DNA of 64,000 nt from an uncultured SAR86 cluster bacterium (GTDB lineage Bacteria > Pseudomonadota > Gammaproteobacteria > Magnimaribacterales > AG-339-G14), in the NCBI GenBank assembly GCA_902562135.1, contig CACESE010000005.1, forward strand, positions 1-64,000, written 5' to 3'. Position numbers and translations under genes: made by a program. How positions within the stretch are numbered: position 1 is the stretch's first letter; every line of letters starts with the position of its first letter. This document shows positions 27,228 through 36,488 of the stretch, piece by piece. The notes under the pieces are model-generated. The model did not search any database. It saw nothing but the letters and a program-made list of their open reading frames with translations, and was not told where the DNA came from.

Positions 27228-28232
27228 ATGACAAATGTTGTTTTGGTTGGAGCTGGTAAATTAGGTAGCAGACACCTTCAAGCTATTTCTCAGGCTAGAT
27301 TAAAAAATTTAAAAATTTTTGTAGTTGACTTCAATCCAGAAGCCATAACTAATTCAAAAAAAAGACTAGAAGAAGTTGGAATCAAAAAAAATACGACATC
27401 TGTTGTTTTTTTAAACAATATCAATGAACTTAATATTACAACTATTAATCTTTTAATTATTGCCACTACTTCTGAAAACAGATTTAACGTTTTAAAAGAA
27501 ATTTCTAATAATTTTAGTATCTTAAATCTGATATTAGAAAAATTTTTATTTCAAAAAGAAGAGACTTATTACAAAGCTGAAAAGCTTATAGAAGATTCAA
27601 AAATAAAAGCTTGGGTAAATTGTCCAAGAAGACAATGGAAATTTTATATCGATCTGAAAGAGAGATTAAAAAATAATAAAATAAAAAAATTCCAAGTATC
27701 TGGAGGAAAATGGAGTATGGCCACTAGCGCTATTCATTTTTTGGATCTTATTTCTTTTTTCGAAAATAAATTTGATTTCAAGATTACAAACGTTGATTTT
27801 GGAAATAGGCATTACCCAGCTTATTCTATAATTACAGGCCCACGTGAAAATAAATTTATTGAATTTTTTGGAACTATTGAAGGAGAATTTAATAATTCTT
27901 CAAAATTCAAATTTGAATGTTTAGATTTTGAAGAAACTTTTGAGATATTGATAGAAACCGATACTCAAGAGATAAAAATTTATGAAGAACTTGGAAATAC
28001 TCTCTTTCTCGATAAAAATAAGTCAGGGAAAGTTATTGATGAAGTGAATTTTAAAATGCCATATCAGAGTGAAATAACAAATTTAATATTGGAGGATATT
28101 ATAAATAGTTGTAGTTGTTCTTTAACTTCTTACAAAGAATCAATGCAGCTTCATTTGCCCCTTCTAAAAACTTATTTAAATTTTTTGAGTAATCTAGAAG
28201 GTAATTCAATAAATAAGTGTCCAATCACATGA
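27228..28232 (+). CDS. Gfo/Idh/MocA family oxidoreductase
   Basis: NAD(P)-dependent sugar dehydrogenase fold. ATG at 27228, preceded by AAAGGG, gives 334 residues starting MTNVVLVGAGKLGSRH, the Rossmann motif; an earlier frame start at 27195 would overlap the SDR and add residues unlike the family. The usual EKP catalytic block is altered to LEKFLF, with the Lys kept, followed by WVNCPRR. It may oxidise or reduce a cluster sugar. It overlaps the next gene through ATGA. The substrate is unknown. Confidence 0.75.
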   Translation: MTNVVLVGAGKLGSRHLQAISQARLKNLKIFVVDFNPEAITNSKKRLEEVGIKKNTTSVVFLNNINELNITTINLLIIATTSENRFNVLKEISNNFSILNLILEKFLFQKEETYYKAEKLIEDSKIKAWVNCPRRQWKFYIDLKERLKNNKIKKFQVSGGKWSMATSAIHFLDLISFFENKFDFKITNVDFGNRHYPAYSIITGPRENKFIEFFGTIEGEFNNSSKFKFECLDFEETFEILIETDTQEIKIYEELGNTLFLDKNKSGKVIDEVNFKMPYQSEITNLILEDIINSCSCSLTSYKESMQLHLPLLKTYLNFLSNLEGNSINKCPIT

Positions 28233-29197
28233 AAAAAGACGAAGAAACTTTTGATGTATTACTAGTAGGTAGTGGCAACATGGCCATGGAGTACTTAAAA
28301 ATTCTAAAAGATTTAAAAAAGAAAGTTTTGATAGTTGGTAAAAGTAAAAAAAATGTTAATTTTTTGAAGAATTTATACCCTCAATTTTCTTTCAGGTATG
28401 GAGGCGTAAAAGATTTTTTTAAATCATCAGATGTAAAAATTGATTCTGCAATAAATACTGTGAATATTGAACGGCTTTCCGATGTAACTGAGGTTTTACT
28501 GAAAAAAAGGGTAAAACACATTTTAGTTGAAAAGCCTGCTGCACTTAATATTTCTTCTCTAAGAAGATTAATGAAAATTTCTAATGAATCAAATTCAAAA
28601 ATATTCATTGCTTACAATAGAAGATTTTATTCATCTATAAATAAATTATCAAAAGAGATTGAAAAGGATGGAGGAATACAAAGTGTAAATTTCGAATTTA
28701 CGGAATGGACTCATACTTTTGGGAAACATACTCATGATGTTAATGTTTTAAATAAATGGGTCATTTCTAATTCATCTCATGTTTTGGATTCTGTCTTTTA
28801 TTTAATCGGGAATCCCGAGACACTAAAATGTCAAATTAATGGTCAAAATAAAATTAAATGGCATCCAAGTGGGTCCATTTTTTCCGGATTTGGCATTAGT
28901 TCAAAAAATATTCCATTTTCATATCAGGCCAATTGGAACTCTGCAGGCAGGTGGTCGATTGAAGTTTTGACAAAAAAAAGAAGATTTTTCTTAAAACCGT
29001 TAGAAGAGCTCTTTTATCAAAACGTTGGTAGTGTTGAGATTAAAGCATTAAAAATAGATAAACGATTAGATACTAAATACAAGCCTGGATTATTTTTACA
29101 AACTCAAGCTTTTTTGAATAGAGAACATGTGAAGTTGAAAAATTTAAAAGACCAAATTCATTCACTAAAAACTTACAATAAAATTGCTGGGTATTAA
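28229..29197 (+). CDS. Gfo/Idh/MocA family oxidoreductase
   Basis: Second sugar dehydrogenase-like protein (322 residues from the ATG at 28229, which overlaps the previous stop). The N-terminus has VLLVGSGNMAMEYL and the conserved catalytic block LVEKPAALN is intact, followed by YNRRFYSS. A GTG four codons earlier is possible but less likely. Paired Gfo/Idh genes with an SDR and an aminotransferase suggest a multi-step modification of one sugar, but no route can be named. Confidence 0.8.
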   Translation: MKKDEETFDVLLVGSGNMAMEYLKILKDLKKKVLIVGKSKKNVNFLKNLYPQFSFRYGGVKDFFKSSDVKIDSAINTVNIERLSDVTEVLLKKRVKHILVEKPAALNISSLRRLMKISNESNSKIFIAYNRRFYSSINKLSKEIEKDGGIQSVNFEFTEWTHTFGKHTHDVNVLNKWVISNSSHVLDSVFYLIGNPETLKCQINGQNKIKWHPSGSIFSGFGISSKNIPFSYQANWNSAGRWSIEVLTKKRRFFLKPLEELFYQNVGSVEIKALKIDKRLDTKYKPGLFLQTQAFLNREHVKLKNLKDQIHSLKTYNKIAGY

Positions 29198-29212
29198 TTT
29201 TTTTTTAAAGAA

Positions 29213-30388
29213 ATGATTAATTTAAAAAATTCATCAAGTTTTTTTTTAATATCTATTCTATTATTTTTTTCTTTTCCTTTAGCCATTCCTTCATTTGAGT
29301 ATTCTTTAATTTTTATTCAGTTTTTACTTTTTGTTCCGATTTTTATTTTTTTAAAACTATTTCAAACCAATTTGTTAGGAATATTATTGGTATTGTTATA
29401 CCTCTTTTTGCTTCTACTTGTTCCATTTGATATGCCTGGAAGTGTTGTAGGCTGGATGTCAATGTTATGTGTAGGATATTTTTTTGGCGAATATGCAAAT
29501 CGTGATGGAATACAAACTCTGAAAGAACTTAGAGTTTTTGTACTATCTTCTATCTTGCTTACTTTGTGGATTTTATTTCAGAATTATCAGAATTCTTTTA
29601 GCTATGATTTGCTTTCAGATTATTTCGCAGCATCAAGTATTAATACGGTCCCTATATTAATGGTTTGTCTAACAAATTTATTCTGCGTTATATATTTTCA
29701 CAGTGTTTATTTTAATGATAAGTACTTATTCGTGAATTTAAAATTTTCAAGAAAGCTTCTGTTTCTGCTATTTCTTATAAGTTCTCTTTCTGTAATTATC
29801 TTTGAGTTGAGAAGTGGCATAGGAATATTTTTCCTTTGGTCTATAGTTATTTGGAATTCATTTGGCCATAAAAGCCCATTGATAAAATATTTTTTACTTT
29901 TTGCTTTGGTCACAATAATTTCTTTATTTTATGTTGATATCCTTTTGGATTTAATTTTAAGTTTTCTTGTTCCAGGAAGAGAGAATTTAGCTTCTTTGAC
30001 TGCGGAGTTGTCTGAAGGAGCTCTTAGATACGATGAAATTATTACTTTCTGGGAAGTAGCGGGAGTGTCAAATAAATTAAACTTTCATATTTGGTCAGAA
30101 AATTTTAGCGTGTCAGGTATGTCTGATTTTATAGCAGCCTTATTTCCTATCTCTTTATTGATCTTTATTCCTTTCATATGGTCCTTTAAAATTATTAAAA
30201 AAATTAATAAAAGAAATAGAAATGCTATTTTAATAATCTTTACGAGTATGTTTTCATCACTTTTTATTTCAGTACTTCAACCTGACTTTTTTTCTATGTT
30301 TACTTTTTTTGCGATAGTTTTTTACATCTTTTTTGCAGAGAGAAAAAAGATCTTGCACTCACAAATTTTCAAAGCTGACCAGATATGA
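29213..30388 (+). CDS. Polytopic membrane protein, candidate O-antigen polymerase (Wzy)
   Basis: A 391-residue protein with about ten hydrophobic segments spread along its length and a longer loop near residues 245-300. Wzy polymerases have this profile and little sequence conservation. The cluster has wzz and wzx and no other polymerase candidate, which makes Wzy the best guess. No diagnostic motif was found, so this is a topology and context call. Its stop overlaps the ATG at 30385. Confidence 0.55.
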   Translation: MINLKNSSSFFLISILLFFSFPLAIPSFEYSLIFIQFLLFVPIFIFLKLFQTNLLGILLVLLYLFLLLLVPFDMPGSVVGWMSMLCVGYFFGEYANRDGIQTLKELRVFVLSSILLTLWILFQNYQNSFSYDLLSDYFAASSINTVPILMVCLTNLFCVIYFHSVYFNDKYLFVNLKFSRKLLFLLFLISSLSVIIFELRSGIGIFFLWSIVIWNSFGHKSPLIKYFLLFALVTIISLFYVDILLDLILSFLVPGRENLASLTAELSEGALRYDEIITFWEVAGVSNKLNFHIWSENFSVSGMSDFIAALFPISLLIFIPFIWSFKIIKKINKRNRNAILIIFTSMFSSLFISVLQPDFFSMFTFFAIVFYIFFAERKKILHSQIFKADQI

Positions 30389-30820
30389 AACTGCCAAGTA
30401 ATAGAAAATTCAGTTTTTTCTTTGGTCAAATCCTTCTTAGCATTTCTATTATTTTGCATTTTCAAAATTTTTATTTTTATTCATTAATTATTTTTTCGAT
30501 TAGTTGCATGCTATTTATTCTTTCTTTTCTTGTTCTATCTAGTCCCCCCAGGCTGGTCTTTTAAGTCTCAAAACACCAACGGAAGAAAAAAAAATGAGCA
30601 TTATTTTTTTAGTGATCTAATGGAGATAACTACTATTCCCTTAACAAACTTCATAGAAAAATCCCTGATTGATATAAAAATTATTAATTTAGAAAATATC
30701 TTTAAGGAAAAGATTTTAGATTGTAATAACTGTGAAAATCTTTATTACTTATCTGACGATGGACATTGGACAAAAGAATCTCATAGATTTTTAGCTGATT
30801 ACTTCAAAAATAAAATATGA
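30385..30820 (+). pseudogene. Frameshifted remnant of a membrane SGNH-type protein
   Basis: Two reading frames seem to be parts of one gene. The first starts at ATG 30385, encodes about 58 residues with two hydrophobic stretches and stops at TAA near 30561. The second is open in the +1 frame across the run of six C at 30544-30549 and continues to 30820, ending with YYLSDDGHWTKESHRFLADYF, like the last catalytic Asp-x-x-His block of SGNH hydrolase or acetyltransferase domains. Dropping one C joins the frames into a protein of about 144 residues. Even joined, it lacks the front half of an SGNH domain, so it is probably decayed. A sequencing error in the C run is possible. Confidence 0.55.
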
Positions 30821-30861
30821 AACAAAAGATTTTAAATTGCGCCATAATTTTTATTGCATGA
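30817..30861 (+). other. 14-codon open frame linking the remnant to the next gene
   Basis: ATG at 30817 overlaps the previous stop (ATGA) and encodes MKQKILNCAIIFIA, ending at TGA 30859-30861, which itself overlaps the ATG of the next gene at 30858. The two ATGA junctions would let ribosomes pass from one frame to the next. It may be a coupling peptide or a leftover of a lost gene. No function is claimed. Confidence 0.25.
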
Positions 30862-32144
30862 AACATATTTTCGAACTTTATAATTACGTTAGAGAAAGGC
30901 ATAACATCGTATGGACTTTTAAAGGCATCTTTCTTGCATTGATAAAATCAACAAACAAATTACCCAAAAACGTAGATATTTTATTTTTTTGTCACGATGT
31001 TCACAGACATGTAAAAAAAAATGGCAAGATGTATGCGCCTTTGTTAGATCCTATTATTGAAGAGATTGAGCAAGATAATGAGTGCTTTACTCTAGCGAGT
31101 CCTTTTTCTAAGTTGTCTGGAAAAAAATGTTTTGGAAAAGTAGATATACACAATTCGTTTATTATTTTTGCACTCCTAAAAAGGTTTTTTTTAAATTTTA
31201 GTTTAAAACTAATGAATGTCGATAATGACCCTTTAATAAAAGGGTATGAAAAAATCTTTAAAAAGATTGAACCAAAAAAAATATTAGCTATTCAACCTTC
31301 AATAGAATTATGTATTGCAGCTAAAAAAATGAACATTAAAACATTTGATGTGCAACATGGAATTATTACAGATGTAAACTACTACAATCTTTCAAAAAGA
31401 CATTCTTTTAATCAGTTAGGATGGCCTGATTATATTCTTTGCTGGGATAAAGAGAGTGAACTTAGATTAAAAAGATTAACTGACAATAAAGTTAATTCTA
31501 AAGTTGTTGGACATCCATCCTATCACTCTGGGTATGGATATCTCGAAAGGGAAAATTTTCAACGGAAAAATAATTTTAAAAATCTATCGCTTAAGAAGAA
31601 AATTTTGGTTTCTTTAACTTATCTAGACTACGGCGTAGACCATGAAGATAGTTATTATAAAGAAATTGGAATTCCAAAAGAGCTTGTTTTGCTTATTAAA
31701 AATACAAGTGAATTTGAATGGCATTTAAGAATGCACCCAGTTCAGCTTAAGTATAGTCATAAAAGAATTTCTAAATATCTAAAAAATTTATTTTCTAATA
31801 ATAAAAATGTTTATTGGGAGGAACCTAGTAAGACTTCTCTATCTCAAGCTCTTTTTGCATCAGTTGGTCATATTACCGTTGAGTCAGCAACAGCTCTTGA
31901 TGCAGCTCAAAATTCAGTCCCTACAATTCTTATAGGATGTCCTGGCGTATCCAATCGAAATAAAGCTGATTTATATTTTAAGGAATACTTAGATAAGAAA
32001 ATTATGAAATTCGTAGATTCCAAAGATCTTAGCAATTTATCCCTAGATTTTTTTCTATCAGAATTTGATTTTAAGAAGAAAAATAAATTTTTAGATGAAG
32101 GAAATAAGAATTTTAAAAATTTTGTTGAAGAATTAAAAAATTAA
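30858..32144 (+). CDS. Putative GT-B glycosyltransferase or surface-carbohydrate protein
   Basis: A 428-residue soluble protein from the ATG at 30858 (a TTG at 30837 would add seven residues). It has a C-terminal half with features of GT-B glycosyltransferases: DVQHGIITD near residue 170, WHLRMHPVQ near residue 293, and HITVESATALDAAQ near residue 340, similar to CDP-glycerol and capsule transferase folds where a His-Gly and a Ser/Thr-rich loop bind the nucleotide. No confident family assignment was made. It sits between the polymerase candidate and the flippase. Confidence 0.5.
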   Translation: MKHIFELYNYVRERHNIVWTFKGIFLALIKSTNKLPKNVDILFFCHDVHRHVKKNGKMYAPLLDPIIEEIEQDNECFTLASPFSKLSGKKCFGKVDIHNSFIIFALLKRFFLNFSLKLMNVDNDPLIKGYEKIFKKIEPKKILAIQPSIELCIAAKKMNIKTFDVQHGIITDVNYYNLSKRHSFNQLGWPDYILCWDKESELRLKRLTDNKVNSKVVGHPSYHSGYGYLERENFQRKNNFKNLSLKKKILVSLTYLDYGVDHEDSYYKEIGIPKELVLLIKNTSEFEWHLRMHPVQLKYSHKRISKYLKNLFSNNKNVYWEEPSKTSLSQALFASVGHITVESATALDAAQNSVPTILIGCPGVSNRNKADLYFKEYLDKKIMKFVDSKDLSNLSLDFFLSEFDFKKKNKFLDEGNKNFKNFVEELKN

Positions 32145-32145
32145 A

Positions 32146-33405
32146 ATGAAACCTAACTTAATTTCAAATACTCTTATCTATGGATTATCAGGTACTTTAG
32201 TAGCTTTAATTCCTTTCGTACTTTTGCCTTTTATGACAAGAGCTCTTAGTCAAGGAGACTTTGGAACGGCATTATTTTTTAGCGCATTAACTACCATTGC
32301 ACTTCCCTTTATTGGCTTGGGAGCATCTAATGCAATCAGCGTTAGATTTTTTCAATTAGATACTAATAAATTAAGTAATTATATTTGGTCCTGCATTTTT
32401 CTAAATTTTGTTTCGACATTCTTTCTAATTTTTATTTTTTATTTTAGCCATACTTTATTTTCAGATTTGTTAATCATAGATTCGAGTTGGATTTATTTAT
32501 CAATTTGCATTTCGGGTTTTTGGGGCATTTCTCAATCCTGTGGAATTTATTTAATAGCAAGATCAAGCCCAAAATTATATTTTGTTATCAATGCACTTAT
32601 TGGAATACCTACGGTCGGATTAACAATTTTTTTAATCAATTTCTTTGGATATTCATGGCAAGGATTTGCTTTAGCCTTATTTGTATCACATTTTTTGGCA
32701 GCAATAGTCTCGCTTGCAATTTTAAAAATTGAAGTTGGCTTTTCTAAAGTATGCAAGGAATATGTCATTGATAGTTTAAAATTTGGCTCTCCTATAATGA
32801 TACATTCCCTCGGTTTAGCTCTGATAACTTATTTCGATCGTTTGATCGTTTCTAACTTCTTAGGCATTGAGAAGTTGGGAGAATACTCAGTTGCTTTTCA
32901 ACTTGGCATAATTTTGAGCTTTATTGCTCAGGCATTTAACAAAGCTTTTGTTCCCTGGTTATATGGAAATCTTAAAATAAATTCAATGGAGTCACATTTA
33001 AAAATTGTAAGAGGTACATATTTAATTTTTTTGTTGATTATTGTTTTTGTTTTAATTTTTATAAGTCTTTTAGATTTTTTAATTATTATTTTCGCTGGTG
33101 AGTCTTATAGAAACGTATTCAATATAGCAGCTATTATTTCAATTGGTTCGGCATTCAATGCGGCTTATTTGACTGTTATAAATTATGTATTTTATGCTGA
33201 GAAAACACTAGAACTCTCATTACTGACTATGTCTGTAGCTATTTTTTTTATTATTTTAAGTTTTATTTTAACCCCATTACTCGGATTAATTGGTGCTTCA
33301 ATTTCTTTTGCAATATCTAATTTGTTATTATTCTTAAGTGTTTGGATGTTAGCTATAAGGTCATACAAAATGCCTTGGTTTTCCATGAAACTTTTCATCC
33401 AATAA
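32146..33405 (+). CDS. wzx: Oligosaccharide flippase (Wzx family)
   Basis: Polytopic membrane protein of 419 residues with about twelve hydrophobic segments and the MATE/MOP-fold N-terminus (SNTLIYGLSGTLVALIPF, then TRALSQGDFGT). It moves lipid-linked repeat units across the inner membrane. Together with wzz and the polymerase candidate it shows a Wzx/Wzy route. It begins one base after the preceding gene. Confidence 0.88.
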   Translation: MKPNLISNTLIYGLSGTLVALIPFVLLPFMTRALSQGDFGTALFFSALTTIALPFIGLGASNAISVRFFQLDTNKLSNYIWSCIFLNFVSTFFLIFIFYFSHTLFSDLLIIDSSWIYLSICISGFWGISQSCGIYLIARSSPKLYFVINALIGIPTVGLTIFLINFFGYSWQGFALALFVSHFLAAIVSLAILKIEVGFSKVCKEYVIDSLKFGSPIMIHSLGLALITYFDRLIVSNFLGIEKLGEYSVAFQLGIILSFIAQAFNKAFVPWLYGNLKINSMESHLKIVRGTYLIFLLIIVFVLIFISLLDFLIIIFAGESYRNVFNIAAIISIGSAFNAAYLTVINYVFYAEKTLELSLLTMSVAIFFIILSFILTPLLGLIGASISFAISNLLLFLSVWMLAIRSYKMPWFSMKLFIQ

Positions 33406-33415
33406 AAATTTTTTA

Positions 33416-35236
33416 ATGTGTGGAATTTTTGGAATAATCTCAGAAAAAAAAATTGATTTAAACTCTTTCAAAAAACTTGCGTTGCTCAGTGAGAGAAGAG
33501 GAAGGGATTCAAGCGGTCTATTATTTTTCGAAACAGATACTTACAAAATATTAAAAGCTGATTACAGGTGTAAAAATTTATTAAAAGAAATTTCCGATCT
33601 TCAGACTCAGTGCATTATTGGACATAGTAGGTTGATAACTAATAGCCAACTAGACAATCAGCCTGTACATAGAAACGGTATATCAATTATTCATAACGGA
33701 ATTATTTTAGATGACGATCTTTATTGGCAAAGCTCGTCATTAAGTCCTGAATATAAAATTGACACAGAAGTTTTGTTAGCAATCACTTTAGAACATTTAA
33801 ATGTGCAAGGTTCATTAGAGGGTTTGTATGAAAAATTTCTAGAACAGTCCAAAGGGGCATTCTCTTGCTGTTTAACGTTTCCAAAGCTAGGGAAATTAGT
33901 TTTACTGTCTAATACTGGAAGTTTGTACTATTCAGAATCTGATAAAAAAGTAATTTTTGCCTCAGAAAAATATTTTTTATCAGCAATGAATCAAAAAAAA
34001 ATTCATCAATTGAAAGGAATGCAATCCTTTGACATTCCCATTTCCGAAGAAAGTGTTCTTATAGACGAAAGAAAAATTGTCAGGGACAACTTAGTTCCCT
34101 CATTGCCAAAAGAAACCCTTTTAGAAAAAAAACTTTTATTTGAAGTTCCAAACTTAAAAAGATGCACAAAATGTATCTTGCCTGAAACCATGCCATTTAT
34201 TAAGTTCAATTCTGAAGGAGTTTGCAATTATTGTGAAAATTACACTCCTAGAAACAAACCAAAAGACAAAGACGAGTTATTAAACTTGCTGAAAAGCTAT
34301 GAGAAATTTTCAGGAAATAAATGCATTGTTCCTCTATCAGGGGGCAGAGATAGTAGTTACGCGCTACATATAATTAAAAAAGAGTTAAAAATGAGTCCTA
34401 TCACAATGACTTACGATTGGGGAATGGTGACAGACTTGGCTAGAAGAAATATAAGTCGAATGTGCTCTCAACTTGGTGTAGAAAACATAATTATTGCGGA
34501 TAACATCTCAAAAAAAAGATCTAATATAAAAAAAAATCTTTTAGCTTGGTTAAAAAAACCTGATTTAGGCATGCTGAACATATTAATGGCAGGAGATAAA
34601 CATTTCTTCAGACATATTGAGTCAATTAAAAAAGAACTTGGAGTTTCTCTTAACATTTGGGGAATGAATCCACTTGAAGTAACGCATTTCAAAGCAGGAT
34701 TTCTTGGTTATGTTCCTGATTTTGAAACGAAACAAGTTTTTTACACAGGCCTTTCAAGTCAGCTCAGATATCAATTCTTGAGAGCTATTGCGATGCTTAA
34801 AAATCCGAGTTATTTAAATAGTTCTTTATGGGACACTCTGTCTGGAGAATATTACAGAAGCGTAAAAACTCAAAAAGATTTTTACAATGCATATGATTTT
34901 TGGCAGTGGGATGAAAATTTAATTAATGAATCATTGAAAGAATATGAGTGGGAAACTGCCGTAGATACTAAATCGACATGGAGAATTGGAGATGGCACAG
35001 CTGCATTTTATAATTATGTTTATTTTACTTTGGCCGGATTTTCAGAATTTGACACTTTTAGAAGTAATCAGATAAGAGAAGGACAGCTTTCACGTCCACA
35101 AGCATTGGAATATGTTAACGAAGAAAATGCTCCCAGATATCAAAATATAAAGTGGTATTTGGATGCAATTGGTATGGATTTTGAAAAAGTTGTAGAGACT
35201 ATTAACTTGAATCATAAAAAATATTACCCAACATGA
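33416..35236 (+). CDS. Fusion of class II glutaminase and WbpG/PseA-type sugar amidotransferase
   Basis: A 606-residue two-domain enzyme. Residues 1 to about 215 are a class II (Ntn) glutamine amidotransferase like that of GlmS: Cys2 in MCGIFGI is the nucleophile after Met removal, with ERRGRDSSG, IGHSRLITNSQ and HNGII in the known order. A linker leads to a WbpG/PseA-like domain with the zinc-type CTKC (250-253) and CNYC, the PP-loop SGGRDS at 308-313, and a long C-terminal part akin to the gene at 20789. Glutaminase and ATP-dependent amidotransferase would act in one chain, with no need for HisH or HisF. It starts 10 bases after wzx and overlaps the next gene by four. The substrate is unknown. 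Confidence 0.85.
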   Translation: MCGIFGIISEKKIDLNSFKKLALLSERRGRDSSGLLFFETDTYKILKADYRCKNLLKEISDLQTQCIIGHSRLITNSQLDNQPVHRNGISIIHNGIILDDDLYWQSSSLSPEYKIDTEVLLAITLEHLNVQGSLEGLYEKFLEQSKGAFSCCLTFPKLGKLVLLSNTGSLYYSESDKKVIFASEKYFLSAMNQKKIHQLKGMQSFDIPISEESVLIDERKIVRDNLVPSLPKETLLEKKLLFEVPNLKRCTKCILPETMPFIKFNSEGVCNYCENYTPRNKPKDKDELLNLLKSYEKFSGNKCIVPLSGGRDSSYALHIIKKELKMSPITMTYDWGMVTDLARRNISRMCSQLGVENIIIADNISKKRSNIKKNLLAWLKKPDLGMLNILMAGDKHFFRHIESIKKELGVSLNIWGMNPLEVTHFKAGFLGYVPDFETKQVFYTGLSSQLRYQFLRAIAMLKNPSYLNSSLWDTLSGEYYRSVKTQKDFYNAYDFWQWDENLINESLKEYEWETAVDTKSTWRIGDGTAAFYNYVYFTLAGFSEFDTFRSNQIREGQLSRPQALEYVNEENAPRYQNIKWYLDAIGMDFEKVVETINLNHKKYYPT

Positions 35237-36456
35237 CTCAATCTAAAAAGAATATTTGGTATATATCTAAATATTTAAATTTACCAGAGAATGGTAACTT
35301 CCCTGGACGCGGGTTTTCATTGTTAAGGGAATTCTCAAAAAAAGATTTGGACTGCACCTTATTTGTTGCACGACATGAAATGAACTTTTTTAAAAAAAAT
35401 AATATTCCTTCTGTTGAAATTGTCTATATTCATGGTGTTAGAGTAATTAAGTTAAATATAATTAAGTATAAAAAAACTAAATCTTTCTTGAGAATCTTAG
35501 GCTGGTTACAATTTGAAATAAAATTATTCTTTTTAAAAAAAAATACACTTCCAAAACCAGATGTAATTATTAGTTCAAGTCTTTCTATTTTAAGCATACT
35601 AAATGGAATTTTTTTTAAATGGATTTTTTCAAGTAAATTAATTTTTGAAGTAAGAGATATTTGGCCACTAGTTATAATCGAAAATGGAGGATTCAGTAAG
35701 TACAACCCGTTTGTACTTTTACTAAGTTTTGTTGAATGGCTTGGTTACAAATATTCTGATGAGATAGTAGGCACCATGCCTAATTTAAAAGAACATGTTC
35801 AAAATATTTTAGGAAAAGATAAAAATGTAACTTGTATACCAATGGGCATTTCAAATGAGTTGGAATCTCAAAAAATTCTACCTATGCCTGAAAAATTAAA
35901 TGATGCATTTCCAGACGATAAGTTCATATTAACTTATGCAGGATCCATCGGTATAGATAACGCATTAGAAACATTTTTCAAAAGCGCTGAGTCTTTAGTT
36001 TCCGATGACAAGATTGTTTTTAGAATTGCTGGAAAAGGAGATCTATTAGATTTTTATAAAAAAAAATTTAATCATCTTAAAAATATCCAATTTATTGGAA
36101 ACTTAGAAAGTAAATATGTTCAAACTATTTTGAGGAAAAGTGATTGTTTGTATTTTGCTGCTCATCCAACCAAAGTGCTCAAATATGGACAGTCTTTGAA
36201 TAAATTAATTGACTATATGTTTTCTGGAAAAATTATTATTGCTTCTTTTAGTGGTTACGAATCTATGTTGAATGAATCAGGATGCGGTTATTTTGTTCCT
36301 GCCGGAGATGAAATTAAACTTGCTCAAAAAATAAAAGAAATTTCGAATAAATCTCTTTTCGAGTTAAACGAAATTGGTAACAAGGGAAAGGATTGGATTT
36401 TATCTAATAGAAAGTATGATCTTCTTGCTGAAGAATATTTAAACCTGATTTTGTAA
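35233..36456 (+). CDS. Glycosyltransferase family 4 (WbuB-like)
   Basis: GT-B fold transferase of 407 residues. The N-terminal half starts NIWYISKYLN with a glycine-rich loop GRGFSLLREF; the C-terminal half has the nucleotide-binding LTYAGSIGIDNALE and the E-x7-E-like region of GT4 enzymes near HPTKVLKYGQSLNKLIDYM. It probably adds one sugar of the repeat unit on the cytoplasmic face. Donor and acceptor cannot be read from sequence. Confidence 0.85.
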   Translation: MTQSKKNIWYISKYLNLPENGNFPGRGFSLLREFSKKDLDCTLFVARHEMNFFKKNNIPSVEIVYIHGVRVIKLNIIKYKKTKSFLRILGWLQFEIKLFFLKKNTLPKPDVIISSSLSILSILNGIFFKWIFSSKLIFEVRDIWPLVIIENGGFSKYNPFVLLLSFVEWLGYKYSDEIVGTMPNLKEHVQNILGKDKNVTCIPMGISNELESQKILPMPEKLNDAFPDDKFILTYAGSIGIDNALETFFKSAESLVSDDKIVFRIAGKGDLLDFYKKKFNHLKNIQFIGNLESKYVQTILRKSDCLYFAAHPTKVLKYGQSLNKLIDYMFSGKIIIASFSGYESMLNESGCGYFVPAGDEIKLAQKIKEISNKSLFELNEIGNKGKDWILSNRKYDLLAEEYLNLIL

Positions 36457-36488
36457 TTTATAATCAAAGTTAACTTTTAAAAAATTAA

